Numbered from the stretch's first letter, positions 44,938-55,968 are shown. The stretch is DNA of 64,000 nt from Rhodococcus spelaei (GCF_006704125.1 NZ_VIGH01000002.1:372001-436000), one strand, 5' to 3'. A program made the numbers and translations. The notes: a model not told the origin generated them from the letters alone.

Positions 44938-45669
44938 TCAGTACGCACGGGCCGCCGCCCCCGTCGTCGGTCCGCCCGCGAGCGCACGCAGGGCCGGCCT
45001 GATCAGTGCGCCGATCCTCGGTTCCGCAACCTCTGCCAGTTCGAGTGTCGGGCTGCCCCACGGTGTCCGAGCGGTGTCTCGGTACTCGAATTCCCAGCCG
45101 AGGGCGGAGTTCAGTCCCTCCGCCAGGGCCTGGTGGTACTCGTCCCACCCGTACTGCTGCCAGTCGAGGAACCGCTCGACCACCAACGGACGCCACAGCG
45201 CGTCGTGCAGGGCAGGCGCCTTGGCCGGCACGTAGACGCGACTGCGCACCGTGCGCCGTTCACCCGACGTCTCGGCGTTGGCGATCGCGACGAGACCCAC
45301 TGCGGGGCACCACTCCACCCCGGCGCCGATGTCGAGTCGCACCGCGGTCGCGTGCCGCTCCCACAACGCGAGCGTCCGGTCGACAGCCGCATCGTGCGCT
45401 GCGACGACCGTGTCGAGGCACTCCGATCCGGTGGCGAATGTCGCGGCCAGCACGGAGAGCATCGGCGAGAACGACATCTCGAATCCGACGACCCGCGAAG
45501 ACTTGTCACTTCCGGTGGCGGGGGCGGCGAACAGCCATCCCACCGATTTCTCGTCGGGTGGACGGGTGAATGCCATTCCACTGGTCGATGCCCCCGCCCA
45601 GCGTAGTCGCGCGATATCGCACGCTTTGAGCGACGGAATCGAATTCACATGCGCGACAACCCACGTCAT
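44938..45669 (-). CDS. Relaxase-like protein lacking the metal-binding histidines
   Basis: A 243-residue soluble protein that looks like the core of a MobF/TrwC relaxase: VGFEMSFSPMLSVLAATFA matches the usual GFDLTFSAPKSVSVLWAL; AHDAAVDRTLALWERHATAVR, GLVAIANAETS and the RALW...GWDEYHQALAEGLNSALGWEF stretch follow in the expected order. The HTHVVV segment that carries the metal-binding His cluster is replaced by VRSRVYVPAK, and the catalytic Tyr region is missing. It is therefore unlikely to nick DNA. It sits between two pseudokinase genes on the same strand. The assignment rests on pattern only. Confidence 0.55.
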   Translation of the reverse strand: MTWVVAHVNSIPSLKACDIARLRWAGASTSGMAFTRPPDEKSVGWLFAAPATGSDKSSRVVGFEMSFSPMLSVLAATFATGSECLDTVVAAHDAAVDRTLALWERHATAVRLDIGAGVEWCPAVGLVAIANAETSGERRTVRSRVYVPAKAPALHDALWRPLVVERFLDWQQYGWDEYHQALAEGLNSALGWEFEYRDTARTPWGSPTLELAEVAEPRIGALIRPALRALAGGPTTGAAARAY

Positions 45670-45790
45670 GGCTTCGATTCTGGCACTCGAAGTGCGCGAG
45701 CGCCGGACGAGAATCGAGGGTGCGCGCTACCGTGCGCGAATCGTCGAAACCATATGCACAGATTGAGCAGTGGTCAGACCGGCGCAGTGG

Positions 45791-46672
45791 TCAGACCAGT
45801 GATGTCCCCACGAACCAGCCCAGCGCGCCGAGAAACACCAATGCCACCACCGAGATCGCCACGAACAATCGCACGTTCACCTCGGAACCGCCCTGGTCCG
45901 GACCTGCCGCGGACACGGCCTCGGCGTCGAGGGCCTCGGCCCGCGCCGCCGCCACCTCGGCCTGAGCGACGATGTACTCGAGGGTGCGGACGACGAGGTC
46001 CGCGCTCGACGCCCCCGAACAACCCGTCCCCGCAGTCAATTCGTCGTAGGCGGCGCCGAGCACCCGAACGTCCTCCTGCCGCGTGGCGCTCGGATGCAGG
46101 CCGGGGAACGCCAGATACGCAGTCCCGTCCATACCGACCCGGATTCGGTTCGGATTATCCAGGGAGACAACCCGTTCGGGACGTCGATGCGCGCCCTGCA
46201 CACCACGCGCCAACGGCAGGAGCGCCGCAGCCGCGCCGGCGGCACTCGGACCGCCCGCAGCGACCTCCGCGAGCGTGCGGCTCGGCAACCACTCCGACAC
46301 CACGACGGCTGCGGATTCCACGACCACCATGTCCAGGATCGGCGCCAGCGCCGCGGACCGGACTCGGCCCAACCAGACGGTGCCCGCGAAGCAGTCCGCA
46401 ACGGCGGCCGCCGCGTCGGGCCCGCGTCCCGCGAAGTCCACCACGGTCAGCGCGACGTCCTGCCCCGTCGCCAGGTCGTGGGCGTGCCAGAACCCGGTGT
46501 CCGACGTCGCGTCGCAGCGCTCGAGCAGTCGGTACCGCCCCGCCGCGAACAGTGCGCCCGGCACCCGTTCCGGCGTCGGAGGAGGCGGTCGCGTGATCGA
46601 CTTCGGCGTGATCGGTGGCGGCCGCTTCTGATTCCGACGTCGGTGGTCAGTACGCGCAGCACCCCGCGTCAT
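45791..46672 (-). CDS. Tail-anchored MurJ/MviN-type pseudokinase (copy 2)
   Basis: A 293-residue paralogue of the protein at 44040: Pro/Arg-rich N-terminus, pseudokinase domain (VPGALFAAGRYRLLERCD...GQDVALTVVDFAGRG...VVSEWLPSRTLAEVAAG, DNPNRIRVGMDGTAYLAFPGLHPSATRQEDVR), an Ala-rich helical stretch and one C-terminal membrane helix (LFVAISVVALVFLGALGWFVG). The catalytic Lys, HRD and DFG are again missing. The DNPNR.RVGMDG.AYLAFPG block is nearly identical in both copies, so the domains are conserved by selection. In mycobacteria the related MurJ domain binds FhaA. A binding role at the membrane is inferred. Confidence 0.74.
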   Translation of the reverse strand: MTRGAARTDHRRRNQKRPPPITPKSITRPPPPTPERVPGALFAAGRYRLLERCDATSDTGFWHAHDLATGQDVALTVVDFAGRGPDAAAAVADCFAGTVWLGRVRSAALAPILDMVVVESAAVVVSEWLPSRTLAEVAAGGPSAAGAAAALLPLARGVQGAHRRPERVVSLDNPNRIRVGMDGTAYLAFPGLHPSATRQEDVRVLGAAYDELTAGTGCSGASSADLVVRTLEYIVAQAEVAAARAEALDAEAVSAAGPDQGGSEVNVRLFVAISVVALVFLGALGWFVGTSLV

Positions 46673-46794
46673 GGGCTCGATTCTCCCACTCCTGGTCGAC
46701 GCCCGCCCGGTGACGAGGGGCGCTGCGGATGCCGTGCGCGAATCGTCGAATCTCCGTGCGCGGATCGCCCGCTACCGGTCCCCGCTCGGGCAAC

Positions 46795-48669
46795 TCACGG
46801 CCTGGGCACCACGACGCCGACCGGCCCGACGCCGACGCACAGAGTCAGGGTCGGGTCGAGGGCGCGCACCTTCAACCGGTCGCCGCCGCCGACGAGCCGC
46901 ACGAACACGCTGTTCGGGCCGCGCCGGACCGGCACGACGACCGGACTGCCGTCCTGCATGGCCAGCTCGATCCGTCCGTCGTCGTTCGCGAAGTAGTTCA
47001 GCTGCGCCGTCCACTCCCAGCCCGACATCGGCCCGTCGAGCGGCAACTCCGACCCCTCCGCGGTGACGCGATGACCGCAGCCGGGCACCGGTCCGGCCTC
47101 GATCGCACGGGTCCAGGTCACCTCGGCGTCGACCACCCCGCCCGAGTCGTCGATCATCCGGAGTTCCGGCGTGGACTCGGCGAACGCGGGCCGCTCCGGC
47201 AGCGGCGCGAGCACCCGACCGGCGAGGTTGTGCGGGTACGCGACCGGAAGCAGCACCCAGATCGAGACGGGCTGTTCGAGCAGCGGGACGTCGCGGTGCG
47301 CGGCGAGCGAGGACCGCGCGGTGGCGAGGTAGTCGACGGTCGGGTTGTCCTCCCAGCTCCTGGTGAAGGTCGCCGTCGACCACAGACATCCGGCGACGAA
47401 CACCCCCGCGAGCACGGCCGCCACCGCGCGACGGGTGCGGGTGAGCGGGCGGACCCGCGTCACCCAGCGGTCCCGAACGGGGGCGCGCAGGACCAACGCC
47501 ACTGCGATCGCCAGGACGACGGCGCTGTCCGCCAGGTAGCGCAGCGTCTGCCCCAACTCGTAGGTGGTGTCCGGACCGGACCGGACGATCACCATCGCGG
47601 CCTCGGAGGCGAGCACGTACGCCGCCGCCGCGGGCCACACCCACCCGACGCGCCGCTTCCACAGCACGCTGCCGAGCACGATCGCCACCGCCGTGGCGAC
47701 ACCGGCCACGACCAGCACTGTCGGCGGGTCGGCCCACGGCGGGCTCGGCGGCCAGCGGTCCCACGACCACGGCCCGCCGAGCACCGTCGGCAGCAGCCCC
47801 TTCGTGGTGGTGTGGGTCAGCAGCGCGGCGGTCATCTCCGAGTTCTGTACGGCGACCGTCGGTTCGACCGCGAACCGGTACACCACGGCCCAGATCGCGA
47901 CCACCACCGCGGACGGACCCCACAACGCCACACCCCGCACCAGCGCGCCGCGCACCGGTCGTCGACGCCCGTCGACCCGTCGCAGCAACACGACCACCGC
48001 AAATGCCACGAACGGGACGAGAACGGACTTCTCGAAGAACAGCAACGACCCGACGAACACCACAGTGCCGCTGACCGCGTAGCGGCGACGCCCGGTGCGG
48101 CACAGCGCGACCGCGTCCGCGGCGACCCAGGCCAGCGCGGCCTGCAGCGGCAGCGCGTTCAGCCCCGCCGCCCACCACGCGAACGACGGCAACGTCAGCG
48201 GCGAGAACAGGTACAGCCCCAGCGGGACCAGCAGCATCATCCCCGAGGCTCCGCCCGAGAGCGTTCCGGGCCTGCGGCCGAGCAGGACCGTCAGCAGTCG
48301 CAGCACCGCCAGCGAGGCGAGCGCCTGCAGCAGCACCAGCATCACCGCAGGCACCGCCCACTGGTACGGGGCCAGCCGGGTTGCCAGGCCCGCCGCGAGG
48401 AACGCCGCCGGCATGAAGTGCCCGTCGTGGTCGTAGAGCAGGAACTCGCGAGACAGCAGCGGCAGGCTCGCCGAGCGGCCGGCCAGGATCAGGTCGTCCC
48501 AGTAGAAGTAGCCCCGCGCCGCCACCACGCCGCGCACGACCAACTGCACCGCGATCAGTGCGACCGCGAGTTGGAGGACGCGAGCGCCGGCAGGTCGCGG
48601 GAAAGGTTCGGTCCGCGACTCCCGAGGTCCGGCCGATGTCGCGCCGACGACCGAACCTGGAACTCGCAT
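46795..48669 (-). CDS. Large polytopic membrane protein, unknown function
   Basis: A 624-residue protein with about 11 membrane helices in the first 480 residues, then an extracytoplasmic domain of about 170 residues ending at a hydrophobic strand. The first loop YFYWDDLILAGRSASLP, with an Asp pair and a following DHDGHFMPA, is the layout seen in GT-C-type glycosyltransferases and related envelope proteins. I cannot assign an enzyme. The tail contains two Cys (PGCGHRV and LTLCVGVG) that may pair. It stands alone between a mycoredoxin-like gene and the pseudokinase genes. Confidence 0.7.
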   Translation of the reverse strand: MRVPGSVVGATSAGPRESRTEPFPRPAGARVLQLAVALIAVQLVVRGVVAARGYFYWDDLILAGRSASLPLLSREFLLYDHDGHFMPAAFLAAGLATRLAPYQWAVPAVMLVLLQALASLAVLRLLTVLLGRRPGTLSGGASGMMLLVPLGLYLFSPLTLPSFAWWAAGLNALPLQAALAWVAADAVALCRTGRRRYAVSGTVVFVGSLLFFEKSVLVPFVAFAVVVLLRRVDGRRRPVRGALVRGVALWGPSAVVVAIWAVVYRFAVEPTVAVQNSEMTAALLTHTTTKGLLPTVLGGPWSWDRWPPSPPWADPPTVLVVAGVATAVAIVLGSVLWKRRVGWVWPAAAAYVLASEAAMVIVRSGPDTTYELGQTLRYLADSAVVLAIAVALVLRAPVRDRWVTRVRPLTRTRRAVAAVLAGVFVAGCLWSTATFTRSWEDNPTVDYLATARSSLAAHRDVPLLEQPVSIWVLLPVAYPHNLAGRVLAPLPERPAFAESTPELRMIDDSGGVVDAEVTWTRAIEAGPVPGCGHRVTAEGSELPLDGPMSGWEWTAQLNYFANDDGRIELAMQDGSPVVVPVRRGPNSVFVRLVGGGDRLKVRALDPTLTLCVGVGPVGVVVPRP

Positions 48670-48707
48670 GATCTACGAACCCTATCGCCGAACGCCGGGT
48701 CGACGGT

Positions 48708-48971
48708 TCATCCGCGACGGAGCGCGTCCACCACCATCCTGGGCGGCGGATTGACGTGCGCGACGCCGTCGATGACGACGGTCGGCACCGTCTCGTTCCC
48801 GTCCGCGACGGACCGGACGAACGCCGCGGCGTCCGGGTCCTTCCAGATGTCGACCTCGCGCGGGCGCAGGCCGCGCAGTCGCAGCGTCGCCCGCATCCGC
48901 ATGCAGAACGGACAGCCCGGACGCCAGTACAAGGTCACCTCTGCGGGAGCGTTCACCGCCTCAGTCTCCAC
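48708..48971 (-). CDS. Glutaredoxin/mycoredoxin-like protein
   Basis: An 87-residue thioredoxin-fold protein with the active site CPFC (WRPGCPFCMRM, Cys at about 19 and 22) and the cis-Pro in ETVPTVVID. Short glutaredoxins of this type in mycothiol-using actinobacteria are mycoredoxins that reduce mixed disulfides with mycothiol. It is divergent from the PAP2 gene across 32 bases. Confidence 0.83.
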   Translation of the reverse strand: METEAVNAPAEVTLYWRPGCPFCMRMRATLRLRGLRPREVDIWKDPDAAAFVRSVADGNETVPTVVIDGVAHVNPPPRMVVDALRRG

Positions 48972-49003
48972 GCGGGCCGCGGCACCGCGCTACCTTCGAG
49001 CCG

Positions 49004-49600
49004 ATGACCGCCCGGAATCTGCTCCGCTGGTGGCCGCCGATGGGCGTGCTCGCCATGATCGCGCTCGGCCTGGCCGTGGGCCGCGGCTCCACCTCGGTCG
49101 ACGCGGCATTCCTCGACGATGCCAGGGAGGTGACCGGCCAGCGCCCGACATGGCTGCTGGCCTTCACCGACTGGTGGCTGCTCGGACCGGTGCTGGCTGC
49201 CTCGCTCGCGGTCGCGCTGTGGCGCAGGCAGTGGCGACTGGCGGCGGTGGTCGCGGTGTGCCCGTGGCTGGTCCTCACGATCAACCAGGTGCTCAAGCAC
49301 CTCTTCGACCGCCGCAACGGCCCCTACCTGGAGTACCCGAGCGGGCACACCACGCTGGTGGTGGTCGTGACGGGGATGGCACTGCTGGTGGTCGGGGTGC
49401 GCTGGTGGGCGGTGGCAGTCGTGGCGGTGGTCTGCGCGCTCGGCATGCTCGGCCTGGTCACCAACGGCTTCCACTACCTCACCGACACGATCGGCGCGGC
49501 ACTGCTGACCACCGCGCTGGTCTGCCTCGCCGCCCGGGTGGCCGGCCTGATGCCGGCGCGACCACCCGGCGGCGGGCGGCACGAGGAACCGGCCGATTAG
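49004..49600 (+). CDS. PAP2 family membrane phosphatase
   Basis: A 198-residue membrane protein with five or six helices. The PAP2 catalytic signature is present: K(H)LFDRRN near 103-110, YPSGHTT near 116-122, and NGFHYLTDTIGA near 152-163. Such enzymes remove phosphate from lipid phosphates such as undecaprenyl or phosphatidyl phosphates. Its stop overlaps the end of the convergent aldo/keto reductase gene by 4 bases. Confidence 0.88.
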   Translation: MTARNLLRWWPPMGVLAMIALGLAVGRGSTSVDAAFLDDAREVTGQRPTWLLAFTDWWLLGPVLAASLAVALWRRQWRLAAVVAVCPWLVLTINQVLKHLFDRRNGPYLEYPSGHTTLVVVVTGMALLVVGVRWWAVAVVAVVCALGMLGLVTNGFHYLTDTIGAALLTTALVCLAARVAGLMPARPPGGGRHEEPAD

Positions 49601-50448
49601 CCCATGTCGAATTCGTCGGGGTTCGGACCGAGCCGGTTGCCCGTGTCCAGACCCGCGATCGCGGCGAGGTCGTCGGCGTCGAGTTCGAAATCGAACACCT
49701 CGATGTTCTGGCGAATCCGGTACGGCGTCACCGACTTCGGGATAACCACGTTGCCGACCTGAAGGTGCCAGCGCAGCACAACCTGGGCAGTGGACCGCTG
49801 GTGCTTCTCGGCGATGCGTCCGAGCACCGGGTCGTCGAGCAGACCCCGGCCCTGCCCCAGCGGCGACCACGCCTCGGTCACGATGCCGTGCTCGGCGTGG
49901 AAGGCCCGCAGCTCCGGCTGCGCGAAGTCGGGGTGCACCTCAACCTGGTTGATCACCGGGACCACCCCGGTCTCGTCGATGATCCGGGTCAGTTGCGCCG
50001 GCTGGAAGTTGGAGACGCCGATCGACTTCACCCGGCCGTCGGCCCGCAGCTCGGCGAACGCCCGCCAGATGGCGAGGTAGTCCTCGCGCATCGCCCGCGG
50101 CCAGTGGATCAGGTACAGGTCCAGGTAGTCCAGGCCGAGCCGGTTGAGCGAGGCCTCGAACTCGAAGAACACCGCGTCCCGCGTCCACGGTTGGGCGGTG
50201 CCGTTCCAGAGCTTGGTGGTGACGAACAACTCGTCGCGGGCGATGCCGGACGAGGCGATGGCGCGGCCGGTGCCGGCCTCGTTGCCGTAGATCGCGGCGG
50301 TGTCGATGCTCCGGTAGCCGATGCTCAACGCGCTGGTCACCGCGGTGAAACTCTCGTCGTCGGGCACCTGCCACACCCCGAAACCGAGCTGGGGAACGGT
50401 GTTGCCGTCGCTGAGGGTCACGTTCGGGACTGGGCTCACAGAGGTCAT
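49597..50448 (-). CDS. Aldo/keto reductase
   Basis: A 283-residue NADPH-dependent reductase with the usual (beta/alpha)8 barrel. The catalytic set is visible: D in SIDTAAIYGNE with its Tyr, K in VTTKLWN and H in LYLIHWP. The cofactor-binding end reads NVVIPKSVTPYRIRQNIEVFDFEL. The start at 50448 is the ATG of MTSVSPVPNVTLSDG. It belongs to the AKR5-like group (2,5-diketogluconate reductase type). The physiological substrate is unknown. Confidence 0.9.
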   Translation of the reverse strand: MTSVSPVPNVTLSDGNTVPQLGFGVWQVPDDESFTAVTSALSIGYRSIDTAAIYGNEAGTGRAIASSGIARDELFVTTKLWNGTAQPWTRDAVFFEFEASLNRLGLDYLDLYLIHWPRAMREDYLAIWRAFAELRADGRVKSIGVSNFQPAQLTRIIDETGVVPVINQVEVHPDFAQPELRAFHAEHGIVTEAWSPLGQGRGLLDDPVLGRIAEKHQRSTAQVVLRWHLQVGNVVIPKSVTPYRIRQNIEVFDFELDADDLAAIAGLDTGNRLGPNPDEFDMG

Positions 50449-50523
50449 AGAAGCAGACAACGGCCCACACCGCAGACTTGTTCCGCACGACCGCGCGATC
50501 GGGGCGCCTGCGAGAATTGCCCC

Positions 50524-52164
<1,641 letters not shown>

Positions 52165-52267
52165 GCGGGGCTGCCCGGACTCGTCCTCCGCTCTACACTC
52201 GGGCACGAGTCCGGTTTGCCACCGGCCCCTCCCCCGTCGTGTCCGGACCTAGCCCAGTGGAGACTGC

Positions 52268-53167
52268 GTGACTGCGAACACCCTTGCCGTGGACCGAGTC
52301 TCCAAGCGCTACGGGGACGTGGTCGCACTGGACGACCTCAGCTTCGAGGTCCACCCCGGCGAGATCTTCGGCTTCGTCGGTTCCAACGGCGCGGGCAAGA
52401 CCACCACCATGCGGATTGCGCTCGGCGTGCTCAGCGCGGACTCCGGTGAGGTCCGGCTCGGCGACCGGCCGATCGACCTCGACGTCCGCCGCACCATCGG
52501 CTACATGCCCGAGGAACGCGGCCTGTACCCGAAGATGAAGGTCGGTACGCAGCTGTCGTATCTGGCCGAGCTGCACGGGCTTTCCCGGACCGAGGCTCGC
52601 ACCGCCGTCGAGCACTGGACGGAACGCCTGGGCATCTCCGAGCGACTCGGCGACACCGTGGACTCGCTCAGCCTCGGCAATCAGCAGCGGGTCCAGCTTG
52701 CCGCCGCCCTGGTCCACGACCCGGCGGTGCTCGTCCTCGACGAACCGTTCTCCGGCCTGGACCCGGTGGCCGTCGACGTGATGAGTGCGGTCCTGATCGA
52801 GAAGGCGGCCACCGGTGTGCCGGTCATCTTCTCCAGTCACCAACTCGACCTGGTGCAGCGGCTGTGCCACCGCGTCGGCATCATCGCCCGCGGCCGGATG
52901 CGCGCCGTCGGCACAGTCGACGAACTCCGCGGCACCGGTCGCCAGCAGCTCCTCGTGCACGCGCCCGGTGCGCCGACCGGCTGGGCGGACGGTCTCGCCG
53001 GCGTCCGCACACTCGGCCACAGTGACGGCCGCACCAGGCTCGAACTCGACGCGGAGACCGACGATCAGCAGGTCCTTGCCGCCGCGCTGAAAACGGGACC
53101 GGTGCACGAGTTCTCGCTGCACAGGCCCTCCCTCACCGAACTGTTCCGAGAGGTCGTGGCCGCGTGA
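52268..53167 (+). CDS. ABC transporter ATP-binding protein (DrrA/NatA type)
   Basis: A 299-residue ATPase. Walker A GSNGAGKTT is near 40-48, the signature is the degenerate LSLGNQQRVQLAAAL, and Walker B is VLVLDEPFSGLDP. A C-terminal DUF4162-like domain follows (GRQQLLVHAPGAPTGWADGL). GTG start. The stop overlaps the permease start by 4 bases, so the two make one exporter. Confidence 0.9.
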   Translation: MTANTLAVDRVSKRYGDVVALDDLSFEVHPGEIFGFVGSNGAGKTTTMRIALGVLSADSGEVRLGDRPIDLDVRRTIGYMPEERGLYPKMKVGTQLSYLAELHGLSRTEARTAVEHWTERLGISERLGDTVDSLSLGNQQRVQLAAALVHDPAVLVLDEPFSGLDPVAVDVMSAVLIEKAATGVPVIFSSHQLDLVQRLCHRVGIIARGRMRAVGTVDELRGTGRQQLLVHAPGAPTGWADGLAGVRTLGHSDGRTRLELDAETDDQQVLAAALKTGPVHEFSLHRPSLTELFREVVAA

Positions 53168-54387
53168 GCGCTCCCACCCCGATGCGCACCCGAACTGCAC
53201 TGGGCAACACCCGCGCGATCCGCCTCGTCGCCCGGCGCGAATTCCGCACCCAGGTCCGGAAGAAGAGCTTCCTGATCAGCAACGTGATCGTGCTGATCGC
53301 GATCGTCGGCGGCATCGTCGGATACTCGATCTTCTCCGGCGGCAGCGCAGAGGACCGCGCCACCGTCGGACTCGTCGGCGACCAGTCGCTGTCCGCCCTG
53401 CTCGTCTCGGCGGGCGAGCGGACCGGCACGCTCGTCGAGGTGTCCGAGGTGCCCGACGAGGCCACCGCCCGCGACCGCGTCGAGTCGGGCGACCTCGACG
53501 TCGCCCTGGTCCCGCATCCCGACGGATCTGCCACGGCCGTCACCGATTCGGAGATCGACGCGGGCCTGCACACTGTTCTCGTCGCCGCGGTGTCGGGCCG
53601 GGCCCAGCAGTCGGCGCTGGCCGCGCAGGGCGTGGACATGGCGGCCCTCGACAAGGCCACCGCCACCGCCGCGGTTACCGTCGACGCGATCAACCCACCC
53701 GATCCCGAACGGGGACAACGGGTCGCGCTGTCCATCGCCGCAGTGATCGTGCTGTACATGCAGATCCTCGCGTTCGGCATGTACGTGGCGATGGGAGTCG
53801 TCGAGGAGAAGTCCAGCCGGGTCGTCGAGCTCCTGCTGTCCACCCTGCGACCGTTGCAGCTGTTGTGGGGCAAGATCATCGGCATCGGCGCGGTCGGGTT
53901 GCTGCAGCTGACCGCCTACGGCGTCGCGGGCATCGGCGCGGGCATGGCGACCGGCGCACTCACCGTCACCGGTGCCGCACTCGGCACCGTGGCGGGCACC
54001 CTCGGCTGGTTCGTCCTCGGCTTCGCGTTCTTCGCCGTGCTGTACGCCGCGGCCGGCTCGATGGTCTCGCGACAGGAGGACGTCAACTCCACCGCGATGC
54101 CGATGACACTGCTGATCATGGCGATGTTCTTCACCGCCTTCTCCGCCGTCGGAAACCCGGACGGCACGCTGAGCAACGTGCTGAGCTGGATACCGCCGTT
54201 CTCCGCGGTGCTGATGCCGCTGCGGATCGCGGCCGGTGTCACCGGGCCGGGGCAGGTGCTCGGCACCATCGCGATCATGCTGGCCGTCACGGTCGCCCTC
54301 TCGCTTGTCGCGGCCAAGATCTACCAGCGCTCCATCCTGCGGGTCGGCAAGACGGTGTCGTGGAAAGAGGCGTTCGGGCGCACGTAG
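53164..54387 (+). CDS. ABC-2 type exporter permease (NatB type)
   Basis: A 407-residue permease. One helix after a basic N-terminus (KKSFLISNVIVLIAIVGGIVGY), a large extracytoplasmic domain, then five or six helices from about 185. MGVVEEKSSRVVELLLSTLRPLQLLWGKIIG is the hallmark of NatB-like ABC-2 permeases. It works with the ATPase at 52268. NatAB in Bacillus extrudes sodium; the cargo here is unknown. Confidence 0.88.
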   Translation: MSAPTPMRTRTALGNTRAIRLVARREFRTQVRKKSFLISNVIVLIAIVGGIVGYSIFSGGSAEDRATVGLVGDQSLSALLVSAGERTGTLVEVSEVPDEATARDRVESGDLDVALVPHPDGSATAVTDSEIDAGLHTVLVAAVSGRAQQSALAAQGVDMAALDKATATAAVTVDAINPPDPERGQRVALSIAAVIVLYMQILAFGMYVAMGVVEEKSSRVVELLLSTLRPLQLLWGKIIGIGAVGLLQLTAYGVAGIGAGMATGALTVTGAALGTVAGTLGWFVLGFAFFAVLYAAAGSMVSRQEDVNSTAMPMTLLIMAMFFTAFSAVGNPDGTLSNVLSWIPPFSAVLMPLRIAAGVTGPGQVLGTIAIMLAVTVALSLVAAKIYQRSILRVGKTVSWKEAFGRT

Positions 54388-54417
54388 CCGCCGACGCCTC
54401 GGGATATGGTCGGGCAC

Positions 54418-55914
54418 ATGACCGAGCGACTGTCCGCCCACGAGATGCTCGACCTGGTACTCGACACCGACAGCTACGTCTCCTGGGACCGGCCTCCGAT
54501 CCGGGTGGACACCGACCCGGCCTACCGAGCCGACCTGGACGCGGCGGAGGCGAAGACCGGCCTGGACGAGTCGGTGATCACCGGCGAGGGCGCGGTGCGC
54601 GGTCGCCGGGTCGCGGTGATCGCCTGCGAGTTCGGCTTCCTCGCCGGCTCGATCGGCGTCGCCGCCGCGGAACGGATCGTCTCCGCCGTGGAGCGCGCGA
54701 CCGCCGAGTCCCTGCCGCTGCTCGCGTCGCCGACCTCCGGCGGCACCCGCATGCAGGAGGGCACCCTCGCCTTCGTTCAGATGGTGAAGATCGCCGCGGC
54801 GATCACCGTACACAAGGCGACCCACCTGCCGTACCTGGTGTACCTGCGCAACCCGACCACCGGCGGGGTCTTCGCGTCCTGGGGTTCGCTCGGGCACGTG
54901 ACGGTCGCGCAGCCCGGCGCACTGATCGGGTTCCTCGGCCCACGCGTCTACCAGGCCCTGTACGGCGAGAAGTTCCCCGACGGCGTGCAGACCGCCGAGA
55001 ACCTCTACGCCAACGGCGTCATCGACGGGGTGGTGGAACCGAAGTGGTTGCGGCACCTGGTCCATCGGGCGTTGCGGGTGATGACCGGCGAGTCCGACGA
55101 GTGGGTGGACGGGCACCCCGAACCCGCCGAGATCCCGGACGTGCCGGCGTGGCAGTCGGTGATGCTCTCGCGACGAACGGACCGGCCCGGCATCCGACAG
55201 TTGCTGAGATACGCTGCCACCGAACAGGTTCCGCTCAGCGGCACGGGCCAGGGCGAGGCCGACAAGACGGTGCTGGTGTCGCTGGCCCGGTTCCGCGGGG
55301 CGCCGTGCGTCCTGTTCGGCCAGGACCGCAGCGGCCAGTCGGCTCAGCACACGATGGGACCCGCAGCACTGCGCGAGGCGCGCCGGGCGATGAAGCTCGC
55401 CGAGGAGCTGGGCATACCGCTGGTGCTGGTCATCGACACCCTCGGAGCGTCACTGTCGAAGGAAGCCGAGGAACGCGGGCTCGCCCCCGAGATCGCGCGC
55501 TGCCTCGCCGATCTCGTCACCCTCGACACCGCGACCGTCTCGGTGCTGCTCGGTCAGGGCACCGGCGGCGGTGCACTGGCCCTGCTGCCCGCCGATCGGG
55601 TGCTCTGCGCACAGAACGGCTGGTTGGCCCCGCTGCCGCCGGAGGGCGCCAGTGCCATCGTGCACCGGGACACCACGCACGCCCCGAGCATGGCTGCGGC
55701 CCAAGGCATCCGATCCCTCGACCTGCTCCGCGACGGCGTGGTCGACGCGATCATCCCGGAAGTGCCCGACGCCGCGGACGAGCCGATCGGGTTCTCCAAG
55801 AGGGTCGGCGAGGCGATCGCCCGCGAGTTGTCGAGGCTGGTCGACGTGCCTGCCGAGCAGCGGTATCGCACGCGGATCGCACGCTACCGCAACCTCGGTA
55901 TCGCCGGAGAGTGA
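54418..55914 (+). CDS. accD3: Acyl-CoA carboxylase carboxyltransferase subunit, AccD3-like
   Basis: A 498-residue protein holding both halves of a carboxyltransferase: an AccD-like beta half (GEGAVRGRRVAVIACEFGFLAGSIG, SPTSGGTRMQEG, NPTTGGVFASWGSLGHVTVAQPGALIGFLGPR) and an AccA-like alpha half (ALREARRAMKLAEELGIPLVLVIDTLGA, LGQGTGGGALALLPADRVL). It transfers carboxyl from biotin to an acyl-CoA for fatty acid synthesis. No zinc ribbon is seen at the N-terminus. Length and position next to prrA and near echA6 match M. tuberculosis AccD3. The ATG at 54418 is used; 54406 is also possible. Confidence 0.87.
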   Translation: MTERLSAHEMLDLVLDTDSYVSWDRPPIRVDTDPAYRADLDAAEAKTGLDESVITGEGAVRGRRVAVIACEFGFLAGSIGVAAAERIVSAVERATAESLPLLASPTSGGTRMQEGTLAFVQMVKIAAAITVHKATHLPYLVYLRNPTTGGVFASWGSLGHVTVAQPGALIGFLGPRVYQALYGEKFPDGVQTAENLYANGVIDGVVEPKWLRHLVHRALRVMTGESDEWVDGHPEPAEIPDVPAWQSVMLSRRTDRPGIRQLLRYAATEQVPLSGTGQGEADKTVLVSLARFRGAPCVLFGQDRSGQSAQHTMGPAALREARRAMKLAEELGIPLVLVIDTLGASLSKEAEERGLAPEIARCLADLVTLDTATVSVLLGQGTGGGALALLPADRVLCAQNGWLAPLPPEGASAIVHRDTTHAPSMAAAQGIRSLDLLRDGVVDAIIPEVPDAADEPIGFSKRVGEAIARELSRLVDVPAEQRYRTRIARYRNLGIAGE

Positions 55915-55960
55915 GAGTGTGGGATTCCTCCCGGATTCCGGGAGGAATCCCACACTCTCA
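55912..55960. terminator. 23-bp hairpin between convergent accD3 and GPP34 genes
   Basis: Arms 55912-55934 and 55938-55960 are perfectly complementary over 23 bases with a 3-base loop. The left arm begins with the accD3 stop codon. It should stop transcription from both sides. Confidence 0.85.
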
Positions 55961-55968
55961 CCACCCTG

